NCBI GenBank assembly: GCA_037953745.1
Contig: JBAKBP010007663.1
Coordinates: forward strand, 33,681-97,680
DNA length: 64,000 nucleotides
Reading direction: 5' to 3'
Origin: Lithodes maja
Lineage: Eukaryota > Arthropoda > Malacostraca > Decapoda > Lithodidae
Part shown: in pieces, positions 11,054 through 23,608 of the stretch
Position numbering within the stretch: position 1 is the first letter of the stretch
Layout of the letters: each line of letters starts with the position of its first letter
Program-made: the position numbers and the translations under genes
Notes under the pieces: generated by a model
What the model was told of the DNA's origin: nothing
The model's input: only the letters and a program-made list of their open reading frames with translations
The model's database searches: none

Positions 11054-12915
11054 TGTTACGACCGGGCACTCGGGTACACTAGGGCTCTTACACAGGACTC
11101 GAGTATGGCTCGCTGCCACAACGGAAACACACGATCCCAACCCCAGAGTACTGCCAGCCGAACAAAAAACGCCACTACCCTCCAGAGTTCTATCTGCTAT
11201 AACGGGGTATACAAGAACTCGGTACTAGCGTTTCACACAACAGACTAATAGCAAGACGGGAGTTATCTAGTCTGGTCAACAATCAAACAAAGAAGAAAGT
11301 ACTACAACACTAAAGAATAGTGTTGGCCGAAGCCGAAGTAATCCACCCTTGAACTAAGAACTTAAGAAGTCCTCCACCCTCTACTTCGGATCGGCACTAT
11401 TACGTTACGTTAAACAATAGTCCTCGAGCATCAAGCAAGGAATCTTCTGGTAAGTTAGATGCTTCTCGAATACTCGTAAGAAGTAAGTATCGGATTTTGA
11501 ACAGCAATTTAATGAATAACTCACTGGTAATTAAAGGCTTTAAATTGACATAAGAAGAATTATAAGAATAAGAATAAGCAATAGGATATGGCAAACATTA
11601 AGAAGAAGTACTCCGACAATGCACTGGCAATAGCCTACTAAGATTGTGCTCGTGGGCCACTAATCTCTGAAGTAGCTAAGCGTGCCACACATGAAATCAA
11701 TAGTGCTTAAACAATAATATACATAAGGAGAAGCTTCAATACTATACTGTATCTGCTGGTCGAGCAAAGTCTAGCTGGGATATTTAAGGTTAAGAGACAA
11801 TGGCTGAGCAAGCGGCTCGTAGCCTAGCGAGGTCCTTAAGACTGTGCGGCCAAATTACGGTAATTGACGGGATGCTCTCTTGAGAGATCCAGATCACTAG
11901 TATCTGGTTCTCTCCTGGCGATCCTCTCAAAGTCAAGCAAATGAGATAGCACAGTGTTGGGTGGCACAGGCAAAAGCCCTCACTCGCAACACAGTGCTAA
12001 ACTCCCACGGTACACAGTCAGAAAGACCACCTAGGCGTTCCACGTCTCCGTTGCAATTGTACTGGTTCAACCGCAACCTAGTACTCATAGGAAATCACAA
12101 CTCAGAAACCCTATCCCAGTCTAGCATTGCCTAAACCAGCAGAAAACAGGAACATGAATAATCGCACACAGGGAAATGCATATACGAGTGCAACAAACAT
12201 CAATCAATCCTATTCTAGTTAACCCTTCCAAAAATAGGCTATCTAACAGGCACTTATCTCGTGAGAACTCAAGCGATAATACTTTGGCTGACTAAATCTG
12301 CACCAAAGGGGTCATGGAGGTTAAACAGGGACGAGAAGAGAAGAAGATAGGCTGTTCAGAGAGTAGAGAAAGTTCACATCAGTCGGAAGAATATGGATAG
12401 TTGCAAGGGATATGAGAAGTCGCTTTGCCTGATGAGTTCTGAAGAATGGTGGCAAGAACCTCTCTTTTTATACTCGGCCCTCTAGCGGCATATCTCAAAC
12501 TACTTAAGGACCGCCCACTGGCAATCATGACGTCATATTCTCTCTCAATCTGGGATCGACAAAGAACTTCCCACGCGCTGAAAGGGAGGAAGGGAGGAGG
12601 GAGGAGGGAATTAGGCCTATCTGCCCGCGTGGCGCACTCACTGGTCCCCGTTACGTAATATCTCTCTCTCTCTCCTCTCATCATTACATATAAGTCCCAC
12701 ACACAATACTTATAACTAATGATATAAAATAGAACTCGTTGACTCAGATGAAAACAAAATACATATTTGTAATACTTATAGTACAACGGCTCACATAAAC
12801 TAAGTTAGGAAACTCTACACAGACTACAGCCAAAGTTCCTGCCCTGACGATCCTAGCGAGAGTGGGGCCTGACTGGGCGTTCTGTACAGCATGCTCATAC
12901 TCGACATGCGTCACA
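11054..12915 (-). repeat. 3' LTR of element A
   Basis: 1862 bp, nearly identical to 18080-19941. It contains a TATA box (minus strand, about 12465-12472) and a TGACGTCA palindrome (12528-12535). Open frames inside it, such as 135 codons at 12379-12786, recur in the other LTR and carry no domain; they are incidental. Confidence 0.93.
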
Positions 12916-12926
12916 CCTCCCCCAAG
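12916..12926 (-). other. Polypurine tract of element A
   Basis: The minus strand reads CTTGGGGGAGG immediately upstream of the 3' LTR, where the plus-strand primer of LTR retrotransposons is expected. The identical tract is in D at 49957-49967. In C a 7-bp deletion damages it. Confidence 0.8.
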
Positions 12927-13399
12927 ATTTTACTTGCTCAACCCTGAGCTAAAATCTGATATACAGAACCCCATCAAACCCCTCACACCCAGCGACCGCA
13001 TGGCACTAAAACAACGCTGAGTTTATCACTAAAACACATCTTATAAAAAAAAAATCACATTTCATAACTCCTCCCAACAATAGTAAAAGACATAATATCA
13101 TGCTCCCAGAGCGAGCTTACAGCAGCTCAGCCGTTTGATAGTTCGTGGACTACTCAAACACTATAGGCTATGACAAACTTATACAATTATCTATATCAAA
13201 AAGAAAGAGTTTTTATATGATTTTTATATTTTAATATGTTTTTTTCCGGCTGCACTATAAGGGCAGCCTATTTTCTTCTATACCAAACGCTCAACAATCC
13301 TGCTTTACGACCCAATACGCTGGGCTACAACCGCGAGCCAACAAGCACCAAGCGCAAAATACTACTCAAACCAAAGCAGGAGGCTACCCGTGTGTCAAT

Positions 13400-16300
13400 C
13401 TACCCAGGATCATATACCCCTGAACGACCACATGCAACCTCGTTGTCACAACCGGCAATATGGCTTATGTCCAGGTTATATACCAATAACCTTAGTGACC
13501 ACCTGGTCAGCCTCATATTCCGATTGTGAAACTGGTCCAAGATCTCGAGAGGGTAATGATCTGGGTAAACCTCGAGAGGGTAATGATCTGGGTAAACTAC
13601 ACCGACCGGACCATAGGCTGGAACATAGATCTCGAAATGCCCCAGCGCATCATTGTCCTTTTCACTTTCATTCATCAGGCTCTGACACGTTGCTGGTGCA
13701 TTCTTAAGTCCGTCAGGCATAACATTGCACTGGTAGGTACTCCCGTCCACAACAAAACCACATACCTCTTTAGCGCGCTCGGACAAAGGTACTTGCCAGT
13801 AACCTTTTACTAAATCAACTTTAGACAAAAACCGAGCATTACCAATTTTATCAACACTATCATCAACCCGAGGAAGAGGATATGGGTTAGTTGGAGTCAA
13901 ACCGTTTAGCCTACGGAAATCAATACAGAAGCGTACCTTGCCATCTGGTTTAGGCTGCAGTGTTACGGGGGAAGTCCATTTAACGGTACCTTTCTCTATC
14001 AACCCTCTACCGAGCATATACTCCAACTCATCCCTCAGAGCGGGTAGTTTTATGGGGGGCACACGGTATGGGATTGACTTAAAGGGTAGATGGTGCCCCA
14101 CGTCAACATCATGCATAGCCTGAGTAGTGAGGCCTGGATGTTCAGCGAATACAGTGGGGTATAAACCGAGCAACTGACGGATAGCTTCAAATTGCGGCTC
14201 AGGCAAATGGGCTATAGCCTCGTCAGCCCTTAGGCTCGAGTTCCCCGCCCACTGATCCGCTGAAACATGGTGATCCCAGCTATCCTCCTCTGAAGCTTGA
14301 CTGTCCCCCTCTCCTTCTCCACCACGGCCGCAACAAGCCAACACAGGGACAGTGAGAGGCTCAGAGGGGCGCCTCACATACTCTTTTATCAGGTTCACGT
14401 GACATAACTGATTCTTCTTCCTCCTGTCTGGAGTGGCAACAAGGTAATCTAGGTCCGAAATTTTCTCCACAATTTTATAGGGTCCAGTATACTTCGCCGA
14501 CAAGGGGTTACCCACCAAAGGCAACAAAATCAACACCTCCTGTCCCACAATGAACTCCCGGAGCTTCACTTTGCGATCATACCTGTCCTTCATTAAAGCT
14601 TGTGACCCTGTTAAATTCCGACCTGCCATCTCCAGACTCTTAAGCATGCGCTCACGGCTTTCAAACACATACTTCAACAAGGAACAAGGCGGCACAGTTC
14701 CTTCCCAAATTTCCCGCAGCATATTAAGGGGGCCCCTGACTCGGTGTCCAAAAATCAGCTCGTTTGGACTAAATCCCAGGCTCTCACCAGGCACTTCCCG
14801 AGCAGCAAACAGTACATACGGCAATCCAAGATCCCAATCTCTTCCGTTATCAGCACAATAACACCTGAGCATGCTTTTAAGGGTGGCATGCCACCGCTCA
14901 AGCACCCCTTGGCTCTCAGGGTGATACGCTGACGATACCACCGCCCGTATTCCATGCTGTTGCATTGTTTGCTTAAAGAGATTGGAGGTGAAATTGGACC
15001 CCTGATCAGACTGAATCTCCTCCGGGTACCCGTACCTTGAAAAGTACCACAACAAGTTACTGACTACCGTCTTAGCCATGCCGTTTTTCATGGGGTATGC
15101 ATCGGGGTATCTAGTGGCAACATCCATGATGGTTAACAAAAATTTATTACCAGCCTTTGTGGGAGGGAGGGGACCAACCATGTCAACAACAATCTTACTA
15201 AAAGGTGGCCCAATTACAGGAATAGGGTGCAACGGAGCTTTAGGAATAACTTGGTTTGGTTTCCCGACCCGTTGACAAATATCACATGAGTTTATCCAGG
15301 ACTGCACATGAGACTTCATCCCCGGCCACCAAAACAACTTCCCCAAAGCCGCCACCGTTTTTCTTACCCCCAAATGTCCTGCCAGCGGTGTGTCATGCGC
15401 CAAACTCAGTAGGCTATCCCTGCACTCCCGCGGCACCATCAACTGGTCCACTACCCCGGACCCCATCTTCCAGCTACGGTTAGGGTCTTGAAAACGCCGA
15501 TACAGGATGCCATCTAAATAAAAAAAATCTCCCGGCTGTGCATCACCGTCCTCGTCGAGCTCCACAGCTCCATTAGCACACGTTTGGAGCTCAGGGTCCT
15601 CCAGCTGCAACCGACGTATATCTGAGGGTGCCAAGCGATCTAACTGCTCCCGGAGCAATGCATGACCCTCCCCGATACTGAGCTGCTCCCTCTGTCTCTC
15701 TCGATGTTCATAACGTTGCTGTCGTGGAGACTCGTCATGCCCAGCCTCGTCACTCTCGATGACAGGCCCAGGGGCTACTCCAGAACTAAGTAATGGTGCT
15801 AATACTGAATCACCCAGGAGAGCCGCCGAGTCAAAACTCTTAAAACCAACTCCAGCTTTAGCCTCCTCCTGTTGATCGTTCCTCTGCTGGTCTGAAGACG
15901 GAGGACTAGGCGGTGACACTTTAGCTGCCCGAGCTCGGGTGACAGCACACGCCATGGGTTGTGCCTGGCACCGCTCGACCCACTCTCGCTCTTCCCTACT
16001 CACGTCGGCCGGCCTCTCGGCAACGACTAAGGGTAGAACCTCAGAAGCGGGCATTGCAAAGTCGTTGCCGAGAAGAAGGTCGACGCCCTCCACTGGCAGT
16101 TTCTCCACAATCCCAACATCCAATTCACGTGCCACACCATCCACCTCCAACTCCAACCGCACCAGCGGGTATGACCGAGTTGCATTAATACCCTGCACCA
16201 CCACCACCCGAGCCGCATTTATAGGGTAGCCAGTCAAGTTTTTCATCAAAGTCTGGGAAGCACCTGTATCACGCAAGACCTCTACTCCATGCTTGCGCCC

Positions 16301-17182
16301 CGCCCACATCACGCAACCCCGTCCTCTATGGTCGCAAAAAACATCCTGAGCAGGGTTCGAGCCTCCCAGGTGCTTCTGCATTGGCTGTGCCTCAGCCTCT
16401 GACGAACTGCCCCGGGCAAACTCAGAAGGCTTCAGAGACACACCAATGTTGCAGGCCAAAGACACAGCTGCTGTAGGTGGTTTGCTAGGACAGACTCTTG
16501 CAAAGTGCCCCTTTTTATGACATTGATAACACTCTAACTCCCCTTTGGGCTTCCCTTGGTACTGGGAAGGGCCCGGCCCCTTCTTAAATGGGACGGTGCT
16601 AGTCTTGTGGTCAGTCTTGGTATCATAACTCTTGTACTTGTTTGCATAAGATATATTACTAACTCGGGGGGGTGGGGCGTCACGCCCCTTGTTACCTGCC
16701 TCACTACGCTGGGCAGACCCGCACCCACGAATTAATGATAGCCGGAGGTCAGCCATCTCAGCTGCCTCCTGTAGAGTTTTTGGATTCTTTTCTTTAATAG
16801 TTAAAGTCATTTCTGCACCTGTACACTTATAAAACTGCTCGAGCAGAAACAGCTCAGTCAACTGTTCGGCCGTCTCAGCTTTCTCAGAACGTGTCCAGTT
16901 TGTAAGTGCATCTTTTAAGTCCCGGGCATGTTCAAGAAAGGTCGCCTCCCTAGTCTTTGTAACACCCCGAAACTTCAATCGATATGTTTCTGGTTGCAAC
17001 TCGTATGCCCGTAGGACAGCTCTCTTCAATTCTGGGTAGTCAATGCAAGACTCTAAAGGCAGTGCATCATAAGCCTTCAGACCCTTACCCGTAAGTCTTG
17101 AGGAGACCAGAGCTGCCCACTTCTCTTCAGGCCAATTATGCTCCCTACACTTCTTCTCAAAACGATTAAAAAATTCTGTGAC
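13400..17182 (-). pseudogene. Element A gag C-terminus and pol, integrase before truncated RT
   Basis: One open frame of about 1260 codons in phase with the upstream gag, from which a single TAA separates it. Counting from codon 17029: CCHC knuckle CYQCHKKGHFARVC (167-180), aspartic protease DTGAS (254) with LLLGNDF (318), integrase zinc domain H545, H552, C582, C585, catalytic D616, D675 and E711 (D,D-35-E), and a GPY-type C-terminal module around 849. RT follows only after this: VRFCIDFRRLN (1032), KVDLVKGYWQVPL with D1072, and MPDGLKNAPATCQ (1104). The protein then jumps to HFEIYVPAYGP, so the YLDD box and most of RNase H are missing. A 27-bp tandem duplication (about 13543-13596) repeats YPDHYPLE. 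No functional RT or RNase H is possible; protease and integrase look intact. Confidence 0.9.
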
Positions 17183-17866
17183 TTACAAGGACTGTTCTCT
17201 TACTTGGCCCTCACGGCCCATCCGAGTCCCTGTCGACTCTGCACGAGTCTTATCTAAATCTATTTGAGCACAATATTTCTCTGAGTCGTACCTAAGCTCA
17301 GCCTCGTGCCTCCTAACCTCAGCCTCAATCTCCTTCTCCTGCTTCCTAGACTCATTCTCCTGCCTCCTAGACTCAGCCTCAATTTTAACAAGCTCAAGTC
17401 TAAATATCATATCTGGAGACAGGCAGGAAGAGGGAGCTGCCACTACTGAAGGAGGGGGGGCAAGAACTGGGGAACCACCATACGCACCGCCCGAGGGCAC
17501 TCCAATCTTCCAATTCTCATCCCTCTGTGGGAGGGTGCTAACCTCCGGTACTTGAGTGGACGGCACTGTGGGAGTCGAGTGAGAGGGGATCTGGGGAGGA
17601 ACCCCCCCAAACGCCCTCTCCTCCGAAACCCCATGTCGCCCACGCAACACCCAGGAAATCAACTCCCCCTTGGACATCCCTCCTACATTGGATAGACCCA
17701 AAACCTTGGCTATCAGGTGCAAACCATAAACATTCACCCCAGTCAGCCTCTCCTCCGTCACATGGTACTGCTTACTCACAAAAAGTCTAGCATCCTCCTC
17801 ACTAGTTACTAACGGCACCTCCTCAAATGGCATCTCTCGCTCCTCGTCAATACTAGGGCACGACAT
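17183..17866 (-). pseudogene. Element A gag N-terminal part, ended by a deletion-made stop
   Basis: Starts at the AUG of MSCPSIDEEREM, which matches the starts in C and D; the frame is open further upstream but without an AUG. About 227 residues: an acidic N-terminus, a conserved block (VTEERLTGVNVYGLHLIAK), a Pro/Ser-rich linker, then a highly charged Glu/Arg-rich segment likely to form a coiled coil. The frame ends in TAA at 17183-17185. D keeps 39 more bases at this point, and their loss here joins T to AA and creates the stop without shifting the frame. The remainder of gag continues in phase below 17183. Confidence 0.85.
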
Positions 17867-18060
17867 ACTGAAGTTCACAAAAAATTCTCGAGACAAAAGT
17901 GTTTAACTCCCTTATGTAAGCACTAATTACTAAATTAACTGGAGTCTCTTAAATGCTCTCCTAATTGCCTTACAAAAAAAAATATTCTTCAATATGCACG
18001 CTAAAGTACAAACAAACAAATGTTGTACAACTCTGCAAAAATTTATACTGTTCACAAAAT

Positions 18061-18077
18061 CCTAAGCAAGGTCGCCA
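18061..18077 (-). other. Primer binding site of element A
   Basis: The minus strand reads TGGCGACCTTGCTTAGG, two bases after the 5' LTR. It begins with TGG, the complement of a tRNA CCA end. TGGCGACC is shared with elements thought to use tRNA-Arg, but I could not check the host tRNA. C (39946-39962) and D (45444-45460) have the same 17 bases. Confidence 0.8.
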
Positions 18078-18079
18078 TT

Positions 18080-19941
18080 TGTTACGACCGGGCACTCGGG
18101 TACACTAGGGCTCTTACACAGGACTCGAGTATGGCTCGCTGCCACAACGGAAACACACGATCCCAACCCCAGAGTACTGCCAGCCGAACAAAAAACGCCA
18201 CTACCCTCCAGAGTTCTATCTGCTATAACGGGGTATACAAGAACTCGGTACTAGCGTTTCACACAACAGACTAATAGCAAGACGGGAGTTATCTAGTCTG
18301 GTCAACAATCAAACAAAGAAGAAAGTACTACAACACTAAAGAATAGTGTTGGCCGAAGCCGAAGTAATCCACCCTTGAACTAAGAACTTAAGAAGTCCTC
18401 CACCCTCTACTTCGGATCGGCACTATTACGTTACGTTAAACAATAGTCCTCGAGCATCAAGCAAGGAATCTTCTGGTAAGTTAGATGCTTCTCGAATACT
18501 CGTAAGAAGTAAGTATCGGATTTTGAACAGCAATTTAATGAATAACTCACTGGTAATTAAAGGCTTTAAATTGACATAAGAAGAATTATAAGAATAAGAA
18601 TAAGCAATAGGATATGGCAAACATTAAGAAGAAGTACTCCGACAATGCACTGGCAATAGCCTACTAAGATTGTGCTCGTGGGCCACTAATCTCTGAAGTA
18701 GCTAAGCGTGCCACACATGAAATCAATAGTGCTTAAACAATAATATACATAAGGAGAAGCTTCAATACTATACTGTATCTGCTGGTCGAGCAAAGTCTAG
18801 CTGGGATATCTAAGGTTAAGAGACAATGGCTGAGCAAGCGGCTCGTAGCCTAGCGAGGTCCTTAAGACTGTGCGGCCAAATTACGGTAATTGACGGGATG
18901 CTCTCTTGAGAGATCCAGATCACTAGTATCTGGTTCTCTCCTGGCGATCCTCTCAAAGTCAAGCAAATGAGATAGCACAGTGTTGGGTGGCACAGGCAAA
19001 AGCCCTCACTCGCAACACAGTGCTAAACTCCCACGGTACACAGTCAGAAAGACCACCTAGGCGTTCCACGTCTCCGTTGCAATTGTACTGGTTCAACCGC
19101 AACCTAGTACTCATAGGAAATCACAACTCAGAAACCCTATCCCAGTCTAGCATTGCCTAAACCAGCAGAAAACAGGAACATGAATAATCGCACACAGGGA
19201 AATGCATATACGAGTGCAACAAACATCAATCAATCCTATTCTAGTTAACCCTTCCAAAAATAGGCTATCTAACAGGCACTTATCTCGTGAGAACTCAAGC
19301 GATAATACTTTGGCTGACTAAATCTGCACCAAAGGGGTCATGGAGGTTAAACAGGGACGAGAAGAGAAGAAGATAGGCTGTTCAGAGAGTAGAGAAAGTT
19401 CACATCAGTCGGAAGAATATGGATAGTTGCAAGGGATATGAGAAGTCGCTTTGCCTGATGAGTTCTGAAGAATGGTGGCAAGAACCTCTCTTTTTATACT
19501 CGGCCCTCTAGCGGCATATCTCAAACTACTTAAGGACCGCCCACTGGCAATCATGACGTCATATTCTCTCTCAATCTGGGATCGACAAAGAACTTCCCAC
19601 GCGCTGAAAGGGAGGAAGGGAGGAGGGAGGAGGGAATTAGGCCTATCTGCCCGCGTGGCGCACTCACTGGTCCCCGTTACGTAATATCTCTCTCTCTCTC
19701 CTCTCATCATTACATATAAGTCCCACACACAATACTTATAACTAATGATATAAAATAGAACTCGTTGACTCAGATGAAAACAAAATACATATTTGTAATA
19801 CTTATAGTACAACGGCTCACATAAACTAAGTTAGGAAACTCTACACAGACTACAGCCAAAGTTCCTGCCCTGACGATCCTAGCGAGAGTGGGGCCTGACT
19901 GGGCGTTCTGTACAGCATGCTCATACTCGACATGTGTCACA
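18080..19941 (-). repeat. 5' LTR of element A
   Basis: 1862 bp, the promoter copy for this minus-strand element. It is followed on the right by the CCAC duplication and the resumed CCA minisatellite. Confidence 0.93.
19491..19561 (-). promoter_or_regulatory. LTR promoter of element A: TATA box and CRE palindrome
   Basis: On the minus strand a TATAAAAA box (19491-19498) lies about 55 bp downstream of a perfect TGACGTCA palindrome (19554-19561), a CREB/ATF-type site. GGGCGGTCC, a GC-box-like motif, lies between them. All three are conserved in D. The start site itself cannot be read from sequence. Confidence 0.55.
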
Positions 19942-20306
19942 CCACATTACCACACCAGTCACCACCACACTACTACACCAGTCACCACCGCCACACTACC
20001 ACACCAGTCACCACCACCACCACACTACTACACCAGTCACCACCACCACTACCAACACACTACAACACCAGTCACCACCACCGCCACACTACTACACCAG
20101 TTACCACCACCACACTATAGTCACCACCACCACCACATTACCACACCAGTCACCACCACCACCACACAAGTCACCACCACCACCACACCAGCCACCACCA
20201 CACCAGTCACCACCACCACCACACTAGTCACCATCACCACCACCACACTAACACACCAGTCACCACCACCACCACACCAGTCACCACCACCACCACACCA
20301 GTCACC
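19942..20306 (+). repeat. CCA-rich minisatellite, middle block
   Basis: Continuation of the array at 10918-11053, between element A and LINE F. His/Thr/Pro-rich open frames here come from the repeat and are not genes. Confidence 0.9.
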
Positions 20307-20307
20307 A

Positions 20308-22167
20308 CTATAGTTATATCAGAAAGAAAAAAGTAGTTACTTCAACTGTTGGACCGTTAGTCGATGAAAATGGAGAATATACCAAAGACGAAGTACAAAT
20401 GAGTAATGCCCTCAATACCTTCTTTGCATCAGTTTTTACAACAGAAGACCTCAGTGATATCCCTACACCATCGCCGATTCAGATTGATAATTCAGATGTT
20501 CTAAGCAATAGAGTTCTAAAGGAAGTTAAGGATGAGCTCTCCAAACCACTGACATTACTATTCAATAAATCCTTGCAGTCTGGAACTATGCCTGATCAGT
20601 GGAAGCTAGCCAACGTAATACCGATATTCAAAAAAGGCAGCAAATCCCTACCAAGTAACTATCGTCCAATTAGTTTAACCTCAGTTGTATGTAAAATGCT
20701 AGAAACGGTCATAAAAGACAGACTCGTAAATCACTTAGAGGAAAATAACATGCTTAAAGATACTCAACACGGCTTTCGTAAAAAACGTTCCTGCTTAACA
20801 AACCTCTTGGACTTCTTCCACGATATCCTCAACCTCTACGATGAGAGTAAAGTTGTAGATATTATATACCTTGATTTTCGAAAGGCCTTTGACAAAGTTC
20901 CCCACAAACGTTTACTTCTAAAACTAAAAGCGCATGGAATACAAGACGGTGTGTTGAAATGGATAGAAAATTGGCTCGGCGACAGAAACCAAAGAGTAGT
21001 CATAAACGGTAAGGCATCTAAATGGACCAATGTAAGTAGCGGGGTACCCCAAGGATCGGTACTAGGACCAATTATCTTTCTAATTTACATAAAAGACATA
21101 GATGAGGGTCTCACCTGTACAATCTCAAAATTTGCCGAAGATACAAAAATTGCATATAGCGTACTCTCAAAAGAACAAGTTTACGATGTGCAACACAATC
21201 TAGATAAATTGTCATGTTGGGCCCAAATTTGGCAAATAAGTTTCAATGCGGATAAATGTAAAGTACTACATATCGGATACCTAAATGAGAAAGCAAACTA
21301 TTCGTTGAATGGCACTCAGCTTAAGAATGTAAACAGAGAAACCGATCTGGGAGTAACAATATAGAGTAACCTAAAACCGAGTCAACAATGTTCAGAAGTT
21401 GTTAAGAAGGCAAACAAAATAATTGGCTTTATAGGCAGGTCATTTGAGCATAAATCCAAAGAAGTTATCCTAACCCTTTACAATTCCTTAGTCCGACCTC
21501 TTCTGGAATACTGCGTTCAATCCTGGTGCCCTTATTACCAAAAAGATATAAACAAGCTAGAACGAGTTCAACGTAGAGTTCCCAAAATGATACCTAGCCT
21601 AAAGAACAAACCATACGAAGAGCGTCTTAGAGAATTAAATCTATTTCCTTTAACCCAGCGCAGATTAAGAGGTGACTTAATTCAAGTGTTCAAAATCATC
21701 AAAGGCATCGACAATATGAACTGTAGTAAGTACAGTACTTCACTATCGACCAATCTAATTACACGCGGGGAAACAGTTGCAAAATTATTGGTAAATCTTT
21801 TAACTCGCATGAATCTAAGAATTTCTTCTTCAATCGAGTTATCAACTTGTGGAATGGGCTTCCCCAAGACGTTATAGACTGCAGCACCGTTGATTCATTT
21901 AAACTCCGCCTAGACAAATATCTCTCATCAAACCCGCGACTGACTGTGTTTGTGAATGAATAACTTTATTTTATCCTCCCTTCAGTTACTAACCCATCTG
22001 TCCCCTACTAACTTCCTAATCCTGCCACGGACATTAGTTCCCTTTCCAATGTTCCCTTACCCACTCTAAACCACTGTTTGGACACTTGATCCTCAGTGTT
22101 TTAGAGGACAAGCAGCCTAGAAGGGTCACTAGATCTGTTGTTGCTTGATTTCCTTTGTACTCCTTTG
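20308..22167 (+). pseudogene. CR1-like LINE F, 5'-truncated ORF2
   Basis: Open from about 20308 to a TAG at 21362-21364, in phase again to a +1 shift near 21768, then to a stop at 21961-21963. Motifs in order: ANVIPIFKKGS, NYRPISLTSVVCKMLE, QHGFRKKRSCLTNLLDF, DIIYLDFRKAFDKVPH, SSGVPQGSVLGPIIFLIYI and the active site FAEDTK (21131-21148). The first Asp of the usual FADD is Glu here, which should impair polymerisation. The C-terminal part has LVRPLLEYCVQSW, LERVQRRVPKMIPSL and FFFNRVINLWNGLP. Two copies of a CTCCTTTGTA-like unit end the element, as in CR1 3' tails. It sits in the CCA minisatellite, with CCA repeats on both sides. Confidence 0.88.
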
Positions 22168-22405
22168 TACCACCACCACCACCACCACACTAGTCACCAC
22201 CACCACCACACTAACACACCAGTCACCACCACCACCACACTAGTCACCACCACCATACCAGTCACCACCACCACCACACTACGACAACAGTCACCACCAC
22301 CATACCAGTCACCACCACCATACCAGTCACCACCACCACCACACTACGACAACAGTCACCACCACCATACCAGTCACCACCACCACCACACAAACACACT
22401 CGCCC
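22168..22405 (+). repeat. CCA-rich minisatellite, right block
   Basis: Third block of the same CCA/CAGTCACC array after LINE F. It contains local higher-order repeats with CATACCAGTCACC and CTACGACAACAGTCACC. Confidence 0.9.
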
Positions 22406-22804
22406 TCTACCACCACAATCAGAGCGTCACCCTCAGACTCCCGTACATCATCCACTAATAGATTATGGATTACCTATACCTCCATGTGTCACCATATCTC
22501 ACCATTACCAGTGTTGTTGTTCAACACTCATGCTGCCTTGTAGAGCAAGATGCCACAAAGTTTGTGTTACAGTTATATATTACATATATGACACTTTTTA
22601 TTGGGGATATAAGGAAAATTGGTATGCAAAGTGTACAGTCTCTTTACTGAGACTGTAGAAATTATTGTTTAACCATGACCACTGGACCTGTCTACCTCTT
22701 CTCTTTACCTGTATTATATTCACAATATTGAAATATTCAACCCAACACGTTACTAGTTATACCTCTTCTTGCTATACACAAGTACAGTATTGTGTGCCTC
22801 CGAT
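22406..22804. other. Stretch without recognisable genes
   Basis: No motif, repeat or open frame of note between the CCA minisatellite and the TA repeat. Confidence 0.4.
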
Positions 22805-22870
22805 ATGATATATATATGTATATACAGTATATATATATATACAGTATATACAGTATATATATATATATAT
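22805..22870. repeat. (TA)n microsatellite with ACAGTATA interruptions
   Basis: Alternating TA interrupted by ACAG at regular intervals. Other TA tracts lie at 42855-42913, 51961-51996 and 53315-53366. Confidence 0.9.
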
Positions 22871-23031
22871 TCTGACATACGGAGCCCTGTATGTTAATTT
22901 AAGAGTTAGAATTAGAGTTGAAGGAGCCACACTACCCAAACGGTGAAGCAGACTAGCCTTCACACCTGCGTGCATCATAGGGGACCCTGCAAACTACTTG
23001 ATGACCGACGCTATGACGTATGTTCGACGCC

Positions 23032-23136
23032 AGGAGCTGTGATTGGACCAGGCACCTGCTATGCAACTCGAGGAGCTGTGAGTGGACCAGGCACCTGTTA
23101 TGCGACTCGAGGAGCTATGATTGGAGCAGGCACCAC
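23032..23136 (+). repeat. 39-bp direct repeat, nearly three units
   Basis: Units begin AGGAGCTGTGATTGGACCAG, continue through GCACCTG and TATGC, and end near ACTCG. They contain the CCAAT-box-like GATTGGAC (reverse complement GTCCAATC) in most units. About 40 bp further on is TATATAAG (23176-23183). The arrangement could be part of an LTR promoter, but no partner LTR is visible. Confidence 0.7.
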
Positions 23137-23374
23137 CCCCGCCTCCTGATTCGTTCCTACACCATCATTGTTTGGTATATAAGACCCGAGTTGTGGGCAT
23201 TCAAATAAGTCTCATTTGGAGTTGGGGAAGGTGAACTTGCAGCTGGAGGAAGACGGGGTGAAGTATTATAATGGGATTGTGACTGTCAGTCAGATTATAT
23301 AAATGAGTGTTAAGTGTGTTCGGTGTAAACACTTACACCGCAACTGTAACTGTCACTTGGTTAGTGAGATATGT

Positions 23375-23608
23375 GATTGGGAATTAACGTTAACGCTACT
23401 ATTATTGTGTACTTAACTATTTGATTGCGAATTAACGTTAACGCTACTATTATTGTGTACTTAACTATTTGATTGCGAATTAACGTTAACGCTACTATTA
23501 TTGTGTTCTTAACTATTTGATTGCGAATTAACGTTAACGCTACTATTATGTGCTTAACTATTTGATTGGGAATTAACATTAACGCTATTATTATGTACTT
23601 AACTATTT
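23375..23608 (+). repeat. 48-bp tandem array, about five units
   Basis: The unit begins GATTGCGAATTAACGTTAAC and continues with GCTACTATTATTGTG and CTTAACTATTT. The last two units are shortened by a few bases. Each contains the palindrome TTAACGTTAA. The open frame on the minus strand is a by-product of the 48-bp period. Confidence 0.92.

Larger units (their letters stand above)
11054..19941 (-). mobile_element. LTR retrotransposon A (Gypsy-like, integrase before RT)
   Basis: Complete minus-strand insertion of 8888 bp. It has two 1862-bp LTRs (ends TG...CA read 5'-3' on the minus strand: TGTGACGC...GTAACA), a primer binding site, a polypurine tract and a CCAC target duplication (11050-11053 and 19942-19945). 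By eye the LTRs differ at only two positions (near 11778 and at 12909 versus 18804 and 19935), so the insertion is young. Gene order is gag, protease, integrase, partial RT and a scrap of RNase H. The element is defective because the RT active site is deleted. It has a close relative in D, and C is a fuller member of the family. Confidence 0.92.

Noticed and set aside
12379..12786. 135-codon frame, also at 19405-19812
   Set aside because: It lies inside the LTRs of element A over the promoter region, has no domain and simply recurs because the LTRs are duplicated.
19888..20313. His/Thr/Pro-rich 141-codon frame and its neighbours
   Set aside because: Translation of the CCA minisatellite in several frames.
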